From positions 3,545 to 67,544 of the forward strand of contig JAQWJM010000001.1 in the NCBI GenBank assembly GCA_029248335.1: a stretch of DNA of 64,000 nucleotides, written 5' to 3'. This DNA comes from UBA12014 sp029248335. GTDB taxonomy: Bacteria > Planctomycetota > Phycisphaerae > Phycisphaerales > SM1A02. Below the pieces are notes generated by a model. That model ran no database searches. It was given only the letters and a program-made list of their open reading frames with translations, and was not told the DNA's origin. Position 1 is the first letter of the stretch. Every line of letters starts with the position of its first letter. The translations under genes and the position numbers were made by a program. This document shows, in pieces, positions 42,268 to 49,341 of the stretch.

Positions 42268-42780
42268 ATGTCCCGAACCATTCGACGCCCCCGCCCGGTC
42301 AGCCGCCGAGCCTTCACGATCCTCGAACTCCTGATCGTCATCGGGATCATCCTCGCGATCGGCGGTCTCGTCCTCGTCAACGTGCTGGGTGCGAGCGAGA
42401 AGGCCGACAAGTCGCTGGTGCAGGCGCAGATCCAGGCCTTCAACCGCGCTCTCGAGCAGTACAAGGTCGAGATGAAGCGGTATCCCTCCGAGGAGGAGGG
42501 GCTCGTCGTGCTCTGGAACAAGGAGCAGGTCGAGGACGAGGAGGAACTCGCGCGTTGGGGCGGCCCCTACCTGAAGGAGCCGAACACGACGGACCTGTGG
42601 GGCAACGAGTGGATTTATCGAAATCCCTCCGAGATCGAGGGCGTCGCCTACGACATCGTCTCGATCGGACCCGACAAGGAGGAGGGCACCGATGACGACA
42701 TCACCAGCAACGACGGCAAGTCCGGTGCCGATGGTGAACCGCTCGACGACTTCAGCGACTTCTCTCCGAGCGGCAGCTGA
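42268..42780 (+). CDS. gspG: Type II secretion major pseudopilin GspG
   Basis: A 170-residue major pseudopilin. The prepilin peptidase site precedes FTILELLIVIGI (Phe at +1 and Glu at +5), after a basic leader. The body has the GspG pattern: KSLVQAQIQAFNRALEQYKV helix, RYPSEEEGL, GGPYLKEP, DLWGNEW and the C-terminal calcium-binding stretch SIGPDKEEGTDDDI. GspG polymerises into the pseudopilus that pushes substrates through the secretin. The start follows AAGGA by 9 bases. The C-terminal extension is acidic. GspH starts inside its last 89 bp. Confidence 0.95.
   Translation: MSRTIRRPRPVSRRAFTILELLIVIGIILAIGGLVLVNVLGASEKADKSLVQAQIQAFNRALEQYKVEMKRYPSEEEGLVVLWNKEQVEDEEELARWGGPYLKEPNTTDLWGNEWIYRNPSEIEGVAYDIVSIGPDKEEGTDDDITSNDGKSGADGEPLDDFSDFSPSGS
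42676..42685 (+). promoter_or_regulatory. Strong Shine-Dalgarno sequence for gspH inside gspG
   Basis: AAGGAGGAGG lies in the coding sequence of gspG, 6 bases before the ATG at 42692. It decides the start of gspH in favour of 42692 over the in-frame ATG at 42731. Confidence 0.6.
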
Positions 42781-43558
42781 CCTCGGAACCGCGGCGTCCC
42801 GCCGCGGGCTCACCCTGCTCGAGATCCTCGTGGTCATTTCGATCCTCCTCGCGGCGGGAGCGATCGTCGTGCCGTTCACGCTCCGTGAACTGGAGCGACG
42901 GCAGGCCGTCCTGCTCGAGGACCGGCTTTCGATGTTGATCCAGTTCGCGCGGGTCGAATCCCGACGAAGCGGCGTTCCGGTCGAGGTCCTGATCGACGCC
43001 GACGGGCGACGGGTGGAGGCGAGGCGGCTCGACGTGGCCCGCCTCGACGAAGGCGGGATCTCCGCATCCGACGCGTTGGATGCGATGCCGGTCGGCGAAG
43101 CGCCCGGCGATGCCGACGACTCGGATCGATTCGTCTCCGCGTGGGCACGACACGAGTTGGAGGACGGGCGCCTGGTCCCGCCCGCGACGGAGGCCGAAGC
43201 GGGCTTCGACGTCGCCGACGCGTTCGCCACGCTGGAATTCGAGTCGGGCGACGATGACGCGTCTCGATTCGACACCGACGAGGATCCCTGGTCCGGCCGG
43301 GTGCGACTCGCGCTCTTCTTCCCCGACGGGACATCGGTGACCACGACGCCCGCGGTCCTCGAGACGTCCCGCGGCGATCGTCTCTGGTCCATCGATCCAT
43401 GGAGCGGTCGATCGACCTTCGAGGTCGACGTCGTGACGGCCACGGACGAGGTGACGCCGTTCGACGACGTGGATGGGACCATGGACGACGCGGAGGGCCT
43501 CGACGATTCCGGCTCACCGGATTCGGATGGCGACGTCGACGCGGGAGTTCGGCCGTGA
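42692..43558 (+). CDS. gspH: Minor pseudopilin GspH-like protein
   Basis: A 288-residue prepilin-like protein with cleavage motif RRG|LTLLEILVVIS at about residues 37-50 and a hydrophobic helix after it. The leader is unusually long because the start at 42692 is set by a strong Shine-Dalgarno sequence within gspG. The helix is followed by RLSMLIQFARVESRRSGVPVEVLID, the usual GspH layout. The C-terminal half is extended and very acidic (Asp-rich tail), beyond the length of typical GspH (about 170-200). It would sit near the pseudopilus tip. Confidence 0.82.
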   Translation: MTTSPATTASPVPMVNRSTTSATSLRAAADLGTAASRRGLTLLEILVVISILLAAGAIVVPFTLRELERRQAVLLEDRLSMLIQFARVESRRSGVPVEVLIDADGRRVEARRLDVARLDEGGISASDALDAMPVGEAPGDADDSDRFVSAWARHELEDGRLVPPATEAEAGFDVADAFATLEFESGDDDASRFDTDEDPWSGRVRLALFFPDGTSVTTTPAVLETSRGDRLWSIDPWSGRSTFEVDVVTATDEVTPFDDVDGTMDDAEGLDDSGSPDSDGDVDAGVRP

Positions 43559-44055
43559 CGCGCCGAGGCCCGAGTGGCGTGCGGCGACGCGGGGGGCTTC
43601 TGCTCGAAACGCTCGTCGCGGTGGCCATCTTCGTCGGCGTCGCGACGTTCTCGCTCGCGGCGGTCCGGGACGGCATCGCCGCCGCCGAGCGTGCCCGCCT
43701 GCGACTGGTGGCGGTCGGGCTCGCGACCAGTCGCATCGCCGAGGTCGAAGCGGGGCTCGTCTCACCCTGGACGGTGGGCGAGGCCGACGGACTGGACGAT
43801 GAATCGACGTTCGACGCCGAGGATTCGCCGTTGCGGTTGGAGATGGAGGCGACGCCATCGAATTTCGACGGGCTCGTGCGGGTGGTCGTGAGCGTCTACG
43901 AGGAGGCGTCCGGATCGTCGGCCGCGAACCCGCCGCGTCGGCTGGCCCGTCTCGTCGCGCTGGTGCCGGACGTGCTCGGCGACGCGGGCGGCGACGACGG
44001 CGACCTCGAGGACGACGCTTCGCTTCCGGCGTCCGCGATGGAGCCCGGGCCATGA
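43555..44055 (+). CDS. gspI: Minor pseudopilin GspI-like protein
   Basis: A 166-residue prepilin-like protein starting at GTG 43555, in a 4-bp overlap with gspH. The prepilin motif is RRG|GLLLETLVAVAIF, with Glu at +5, and is followed by AAERARLRLVAVGLATSRIAEVEA. Position between gspH and gspJ supports the GspI assignment. With GspJ and GspK it would form the tip complex that starts pseudopilus assembly. The tail is acidic. Confidence 0.78.
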   Translation: MTRRGPSGVRRRGGLLLETLVAVAIFVGVATFSLAAVRDGIAAAERARLRLVAVGLATSRIAEVEAGLVSPWTVGEADGLDDESTFDAEDSPLRLEMEATPSNFDGLVRVVVSVYEEASGSSAANPPRRLARLVALVPDVLGDAGGDDGDLEDDASLPASAMEPGP

Positions 44056-44837
44056 AGCGGTCGCATCGCTCGATCCACATCACGCGTTCCGGACGCGGCT
44101 TCACCCTGCTCGAGGTCCTGCTGGCGCTGGGGATCATCATCCTGCTGCTCGCGACGATGACCCGGGTGTTCGACGATCTGGTCGAGGCGCGGACCAGGGT
44201 CCGGCGTTCGATGCTCCGCACCGAAGGCATCGCGGCGGCGCTCGAACTGCTCACGCGGTCGGCGGATGCGGCGGTCGCGACCGGTCTCGATGGCGAGGCG
44301 GGGGTCACGGGCGACTCGGTCTCGATCCGCATCGCCCGAAGCGGCGTGGCGACGACGCGACTCGGCGACCGGGCGAAGGGCATCTCGCCGGTCCAGGACC
44401 GGCATGCGGTGGAACTCGCGTTCCGCGACGGTTCAATCGTGGTGCGGGACGAGGACGACGGTGGCACGGAGACGCTGGTGACCGGGCTCTTCGCGATCCG
44501 GTTTCGATATCACGACGGTCGGGACTGGGCCGACTCCTGGAACAGCGATGCGTCGGGGCTGCCGGTGGCGATCGAGTGCTCGATCTGGACCGCACCGTGG
44601 CCCGATGCCGCGTGGCCGGCGTGGATTCCAGAGCCGGAGATCGAGGACGAACCGCCGGTCGACGATGGCGACGCCGCGCTCGGGATCGACCTCGAGGATT
44701 CATTCGAGGAATTCGAGATCGGCACGATTCTCGAGTCGGACGATCCGTTGCCGGTTCCCGATCATGTCCGCGTGATCTCGATTCTCGATGCGGTGCCGGT
44801 CGAACGACTCGGCGTGACGGGGGAGGACGAGTCGTGA
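44052..44837 (+). CDS. gspJ: Minor pseudopilin GspJ-like protein
   Basis: A 261-residue prepilin-like protein with GRG|FTLLEVLLALGIIILLLATM, Glu at +5, followed by RVFDDLVEARTRVRRSMLRTEGIAAALELL, consistent with GspJ. IVVRDEDDGGTETLVTGLFAIRFRYHDG matches the region in GspJ where the calculated slope of the fold precedes the conserved W-rich strand (DGRDWADSWNS). ATG 44052 overlaps the gspI stop by 4 bp. Acidic insertion near residues 195-240 is unusual. It should bind GspI and GspK. Confidence 0.82.
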   Translation: MKRSHRSIHITRSGRGFTLLEVLLALGIIILLLATMTRVFDDLVEARTRVRRSMLRTEGIAAALELLTRSADAAVATGLDGEAGVTGDSVSIRIARSGVATTRLGDRAKGISPVQDRHAVELAFRDGSIVVRDEDDGGTETLVTGLFAIRFRYHDGRDWADSWNSDASGLPVAIECSIWTAPWPDAAWPAWIPEPEIEDEPPVDDGDAALGIDLEDSFEEFEIGTILESDDPLPVPDHVRVISILDAVPVERLGVTGEDES

Positions 44838-46579
44838 TTCGCCGTCGGTCGGATCGAGGTGCGTTTCGTCACCGCGGGGTCGCGCTGGCCGCGGTGCTGC
44901 TGATCGGCATGGGCGTGATGCTCGTCGCGCTCGGGGTGATCCACCTCGTTCGAGCCGACGTGGCCAGTCTCGGCGCGGCCGAGGATCTCGAGCAATCGAG
45001 ACTTCTCGCCCGCAGCGCGATCCGCGCGGTGGCGACCGAACTCGCCCGATCGCGTCCGGCCATGCTTCGAGGCGAGACGCCCGAGCTGCCCGCCCGCATC
45101 GAGCTCCTCGAACTGGAGACGGGGGAGAGCGCCCGGATCGGGGTGGCGATGCCGCTCCCGGTCGGCCCGGGCGGCGCCCGACTCGTGGCGGAGGCCGGTC
45201 GGATCGATCTCAACGACGTCGATGCGGAAGGCATCGCGGACACCGGTCTGGTCAGCATGGTGGAGGCCCGCACGATCGTCGCGGCGCGGGACGCCCGGCC
45301 GGGCGGGCGGTTCGAGTCGGTGCTCGATCTGCTTTCGTTGAAGGGCGACGTGGCCTTCACGCCCGAACGGATGCTGGGCCCGCTCGACGAGATCCGGATC
45401 CTGTCGCGGGTGGATGCCGAGGAATCATCGACCGGTGAACGAATTCTCGAACGACTCGATGCCGATCTCGGTGGGGACGTCCGAGGGCTCGCGGATCTCT
45501 TCACCGTGAACGCGTTCGAACCCGACGTTCGGTACGACGGGTCGCCTCGTCTCGATCCCGACGCGACCGAATCCGAAGCGGTCGCCGACGCGGGCATCGA
45601 GGATCCGGCGACGGTCCGGCTGCTCGAAAGGTTCTTCGGCGGGGGCGCCGGTGGGGGTGCGGAAGCGACGCCGGAGCGGCGGAATCGCCGGAATCGCGGA
45701 AATCGCCGGAATCGCGAGACTCGAACCCGGAGCGACGATTCGAATGCGGCGGACGGCGAACCGGGCCCCGAGGCGGAGATCCCGGCATCGGGTGGCCCGA
45801 TGTCGCGGCTTCGACGGGCGGTCCGTGACGATGGCGCCGATGCGGGGCTCGCCCTCGATGCGATCGCGCGTGATCCCGGTGCGTGGCGCAACGGGCTGCT
45901 CGACATCAACACCGCGAGCGTCGCGGCGATGCAGTCGGTCGAGGGGATCGATCCACCGCTCGCCACGGCGATCGCGGCCCGGCGGGAGTCGCTCGCGATC
46001 GATCGTCGCTTCAGCCGGCTCTGGCCGGTGGAGGAAGGGCTGGTCGAGGCGGCGGCCTGGGACGAGGTCGCGGATCGCATCACGACGCGTTCCACGGTCT
46101 GGCGGTTCGTGATCGCGGTCGGGATCGAGTCGGAGGGTTCGGACCAGGGCCTCGAGACGCCCACGGCCTGGGAGGTCGTGCTCGACTGCGGTTCGGTGCC
46201 GCCCCGGGTGGTGGAACTTCGTGACGTGACGATGCTCGAACTGGCGGCGCGGATGGTGGGGATCGGGGCCGAGGATCCGGACGGATCGGTGTTCGACGCC
46301 GAGGAGGCCGCGACGGAGGCTTCGCCGGGCGACGATTTCGGTGGTCTCGACCTGTTCGGCGACGAGCCGTCCCTGTTCGACGATGCCTCGATGTTCGATG
46401 ACGATGCCTCCATGTTCGACGGCGAGGCGTCCCTGTTCGACGATGCGACGTCCGCGTTCGACGGGCCGGATCGCTTCGCGGACGAGCCTGATTCCCCGAC
46501 CGAGCCGTCACCGTCCGTGGCCCGGAATGGAGACCGCGGTCCCGGTGGTCGTTGGCGGCCCGCAACCGGAGGCAGGTAG
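44834..46579 (+). CDS. gspK: Pseudopilus tip protein GspK-like, with low-complexity inserts
   Basis: A 581-residue GspK-like protein, much longer than usual (about 320). GTG 44834 overlaps the gspJ stop by 4 bp. An N-terminal helix (VALAAVLLIGMGVMLVALG) is followed by helix-hairpin-helix/SAM-like domains: VAEAGRIDLNDVDAEG, GGRFESVLDLL and, near residue 355, LLDINTASVAAMQSVEGIDPPLATAI. Between them is an Arg/Asn-rich insert (RNRRNRGNRRNR) encoded by a 9-bp tandem repeat. The C-terminal region has repeats of the type SLFDDASMFDDDA and a Pro/Gly/Arg tail. The protein would cap the pseudopilus and limit its length. Confidence 0.8.
   Translation: MIRRRSDRGAFRHRGVALAAVLLIGMGVMLVALGVIHLVRADVASLGAAEDLEQSRLLARSAIRAVATELARSRPAMLRGETPELPARIELLELETGESARIGVAMPLPVGPGGARLVAEAGRIDLNDVDAEGIADTGLVSMVEARTIVAARDARPGGRFESVLDLLSLKGDVAFTPERMLGPLDEIRILSRVDAEESSTGERILERLDADLGGDVRGLADLFTVNAFEPDVRYDGSPRLDPDATESEAVADAGIEDPATVRLLERFFGGGAGGGAEATPERRNRRNRGNRRNRETRTRSDDSNAADGEPGPEAEIPASGGPMSRLRRAVRDDGADAGLALDAIARDPGAWRNGLLDINTASVAAMQSVEGIDPPLATAIAARRESLAIDRRFSRLWPVEEGLVEAAAWDEVADRITTRSTVWRFVIAVGIESEGSDQGLETPTAWEVVLDCGSVPPRVVELRDVTMLELAARMVGIGAEDPDGSVFDAEEAATEASPGDDFGGLDLFGDEPSLFDDASMFDDDASMFDGEASLFDDATSAFDGPDRFADEPDSPTEPSPSVARNGDRGPGGRWRPATGGR
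45681..45716 (+). repeat. Four tandem copies of a 9-bp unit in gspK
   Basis: Four units of the form GGAATCGCC/G occur in a row, encoding the Arg-Asn-rich insert. The unit number may vary between strains through slippage. Confidence 0.7.
46371..46460 (+). repeat. Degenerate repeat encoding FDD-A-S units in gspK
   Basis: Related units encode SLFDDA, SMFDDDA, SMFDGEA and SLFDDA near the C-terminus of the GspK-like protein. The acidic repeat could bind calcium or partner proteins. Confidence 0.6.
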
Positions 46580-46645
46580 GATCGGTTCACTCCTTCGTTC
46601 TCGCGCCGTCTTCATCGTTCGTCGTCTCCCCCGAGAGTCCACCGC

Positions 46646-48124
46646 ATGGCCCGAAAGATCCAACTCGCCGTCGACATCGGCCGTCGGGCGGTACGGGTGG
46701 CCAAGATCCGCTCGGGCCGCCGCACCACGCTCGCGGCGACGCTGTTCGAGACGATTCCGTCCCAGGTGGACGCGGAGGATCCGGTGGCGGTCGGATCGAT
46801 GCTCGCGGACTCGATGGCGCGGGCGGGAATCGATCCCGGGCCCGCGGTGTTCGCGCTCGATCGATCGATCACGAGCCTGAAGCGACTGACCCTGCCGACC
46901 GACGATCCCGACGAACTCCCGGACATGGTCCGGCTCGCGGTGGAGCGTGAACTGCCGATCGACGCGGAGGATGCGGTGATCGACTTCTCGATCATCGATC
47001 GAGGCGCCGACGGATTCGTGGTGGAGACCGTGGCGGTCCCACGACGGGAGATCGAACGAATCGAGCGGATCGCCGACGCCGCGGGGATGCGGGTGGCCCG
47101 GGTCGCCCCGCGCTGCCACGGGGCGATGCGGCTCGCCGATTCGACCGAACCCACGCTCGTCCTCGACGTCACCGGCGAGGGATTCGAGCTCGGTCTCGTC
47201 GACCACGGTCGGCTTCGATGGTCGCGCGGCGTGTCGATCGAAGGGGCGGATCCGGGCGGTCCGACCGCCGAGGAACTGGTGCCCGAGATCCGCCGCAGCT
47301 GGTTGAGCTATCGCGTCTCCGCCGGCGAGATCGAGACGCCGATGCTGCTGATCCTCGGTGGCGAGCAGATCGCCGACGTGGTGGGTGGGATCTCCGAGGC
47401 GACCGGCCTCACCGCGCAGCGTTTCATCGGCGATCGACGAGTGCAGGCCGACGTGGACATGCGTGGCGTCTGGCCGCTGGTCGGCCTGCTCCTTCCGGTC
47501 TCCGCCGACCGCCAGGTCGATCTGACCGCACCGCGACAATCGCCCGATCGTGCGGCGCGGGTCCGCCAGCGGGTCCTCGCGTCCCTCGGACTCGCGATCG
47601 TCGCGGCCGGCATCGGATGGACCGTCGGCACCCGCGATCTCGCGTCGCTCGAGACGCAGTCGGCGGATCTGCTCGGCAAGGCGAAGGTCGCGAAGGAGGA
47701 GCACCTGCGACACAAGCGGGACACGCTCCGGGCGGGACACCTCGAAGCATGGGCCGGTGTCCGGCCCGACTGGATCGAACATCTGATGGTGGTCGCCGGC
47801 CCCGGACTCGCGGCGGGCGGGACCGTGCTCGACGAATTCGGCGGAACCCTCGACGCGACGGACGCGGACTTCGACCGGGGGGACGACACCTTCTCGATCC
47901 AGTCCGGCGTCCGGATCGCCGTCGAGGGCGAGAGCGAGAGTCGAGACGTCGCCGCGAACGTGCGGGACGTGCTGGTCGCCGACGATCGCTACGTGCTGCG
48001 CACCACCGGTGCCGACGCCGAAGGCGGCCGGCGACTCGCGTATCCCTTCGGTTTCATCATGCGGACCACGGTGCTCGATCCCGGCGCGGGATCCGGGCCG
48101 GAAGACGGCGGAGGTGACTCGTGA
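46646..48124 (+). CDS. gspL: GspL-like assembly protein (PilM-type actin fold joined to a PilN-like part)
   Basis: A 492-residue protein. Residues 1-300 are an actin-like PilM/GspL cytoplasmic domain (IQLAVDIGRRAVRVAKI, LPTDDPDELPDMVRLAVERELP, LILGGEQIADVVGGISEATGL). A membrane helix lies at about 310-330 (LASLGLAIVAAGIGW), followed by a coiled region and a periplasmic alpha/beta domain like PilN or the GspL C-terminus. It links the assembly ATPase to the platform. A TAGGAT box overlapping the gspK stop (46577-46582) with TTGGCG at 46552-46557 may be an internal promoter. The 66-bp gap before it is the largest within the J-to-M stretch. Confidence 0.83.
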   Translation: MARKIQLAVDIGRRAVRVAKIRSGRRTTLAATLFETIPSQVDAEDPVAVGSMLADSMARAGIDPGPAVFALDRSITSLKRLTLPTDDPDELPDMVRLAVERELPIDAEDAVIDFSIIDRGADGFVVETVAVPRREIERIERIADAAGMRVARVAPRCHGAMRLADSTEPTLVLDVTGEGFELGLVDHGRLRWSRGVSIEGADPGGPTAEELVPEIRRSWLSYRVSAGEIETPMLLILGGEQIADVVGGISEATGLTAQRFIGDRRVQADVDMRGVWPLVGLLLPVSADRQVDLTAPRQSPDRAARVRQRVLASLGLAIVAAGIGWTVGTRDLASLETQSADLLGKAKVAKEEHLRHKRDTLRAGHLEAWAGVRPDWIEHLMVVAGPGLAAGGTVLDEFGGTLDATDADFDRGDDTFSIQSGVRIAVEGESESRDVAANVRDVLVADDRYVLRTTGADAEGGRRLAYPFGFIMRTTVLDPGAGSGPEDGGGDS

Positions 48125-49107
48125 ACCGTCGAACCCGCGGCATGGCGACGATCGCGACGGTCGGCCTCGTCCTCGCCGGTGCGGGCGTGGTCGGATGGGC
48201 GGTCGGCTCCGGTCGTTTCGGCGGGACGCGGAGTTCGATCGAGAATCGAATCGCGACCTACAAGAACGTGCTGATGACCGTGCGTCGCGAACGCGAACAG
48301 CGGCCCGAACTGGATCGCCGGCTCGCGTCGATCGTGGACCGATCCCTCGGGTCCGAGCTGGAGGCGGTCGACAGCGATCTTCGAAGGCAGCTGGCCGGAC
48401 TCGCCGAGGCCTCGGGTCTGCGCGATGCGAGCGTGTCGACGCTGGGTGCGTCGGTGGTGGCCACGCCGGCCGCCCGGGAGTTCTCGAGGTCGGGCAGCGA
48501 ACGGGCTTTCCGGGAGGAGCCCGACTTCGCGGTGCTCAGTGCGAACGTCTCCGGCCGCGGCCCGCTCGAGGCGGTCATCCGATTTCTCCACGACCTCGAC
48601 GCCGCAGCCTGGGTCAAGCGGGTCGAATACGTCCGCTTCGATCCCGACGCGGAAGGCCGGGTCATCGCCCTGAACGCCCGGATCTCGACGCTCTTCGTGC
48701 CGGGCGTCGATCCCGGTGACGGGGTCGACGGGGCGACGCCGGATCCCCAGCATTCGATCGAGCGGTACGAGTCGATGATCGCCGCGAATCCATTCGCCTT
48801 CGCGGTCGAGGCGCCCGAACCGGTCGCGGAGCCGGTCCCGGTGAAGCCGCCACCGCCGCCGCGGATCGATCCCCGGTCGTACTGGATGCTGACGGGCGTG
48901 GTGGAAGGGCCCGACGGAACCGAAGCCTGGATGCGGAACATCCGGAGCAACGAGACGTTCGAGTTGCTGGTGGGTGGCAAGCGACCATTGGATCGGGAGG
49001 TCGAGCTCCAACTCGAATGGGCCGAGGGCGACCTCGCCGGATTCCGGGTGGGCGACGAAACCTTCCGGATCCTGATCGGTTCCACCCTGGATCGACCGCT
49101 GCCCTGA
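48121..49107 (+). CDS. PilO/GspM-like protein with a possible PilP/GspC-like C-terminal domain
   Basis: A 328-residue bitopic protein. A single helix lies at about residues 8-28, then a coiled-coil stretch and an alpha/beta domain (residues about 60-200) like PilO/GspM. A Pro-rich linker (PVPVKPPPPPRI, about 240) leads to a small beta domain (YWMLTGVVEGPDGTEAWMRNI, EAWMRN, VGDETFRI) that resembles the PilP/GspC homology region, which contacts the secretin N0 domain. If correct, this protein bridges the inner-membrane platform and the giant secretin encoded next. It starts at GTG 48121 in a 4-bp overlap with gspL. No separate gspC is visible. Confidence 0.72.
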   Translation: MNRRTRGMATIATVGLVLAGAGVVGWAVGSGRFGGTRSSIENRIATYKNVLMTVRREREQRPELDRRLASIVDRSLGSELEAVDSDLRRQLAGLAEASGLRDASVSTLGASVVATPAAREFSRSGSERAFREEPDFAVLSANVSGRGPLEAVIRFLHDLDAAAWVKRVEYVRFDPDAEGRVIALNARISTLFVPGVDPGDGVDGATPDPQHSIERYESMIAANPFAFAVEAPEPVAEPVPVKPPPPPRIDPRSYWMLTGVVEGPDGTEAWMRNIRSNETFELLVGGKRPLDREVELQLEWAEGDLAGFRVGDETFRILIGSTLDRPLP

Positions 49108-49175
49108 TTCCCTGTTCCTGACCCCGAAACTCAGGCTTTTTCGCCTCTGATCCACGAGGGATGGTGGCCGGTCGG

Positions 49176-49181
49176 TACGAT
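49176..49181 (+). promoter_or_regulatory. Putative -10 element upstream of the giant secretin gene
   Basis: TACGAT occurs in the 234-bp gap before the secretin gene, resembling the hexamers found before other genes here. It would give a leader of about 150 nt. No good -35 box was found, so this is weak. The gap also contains a short C-run/G-run stem (CCCCCACATCTTGGGGGG, 49184-49201). Confidence 0.3.
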
Positions 49182-49341
49182 GCCCCCACATCTTGGGGGG
49201 GTGAGAAGTGAGACGTTCCGATCGCCTGGGAAGGATTCCCGGGGACTCGGTCGGGGCGGCCGTTCAGTTCACGGCATATGGAACACGAGCGCGGATGGAC
49301 AAGACCGGTCGGAGACCGGATCCCGCTCGCTGGAGCCAGGT

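Noticed and set aside
49108..49341. Possible riboswitch (c-di-GMP type) before the secretin gene
   Set aside because: The region has short stems but no recognisable GEMM core; nothing beyond a weak -10 box and the Shine-Dalgarno sequence is supported.
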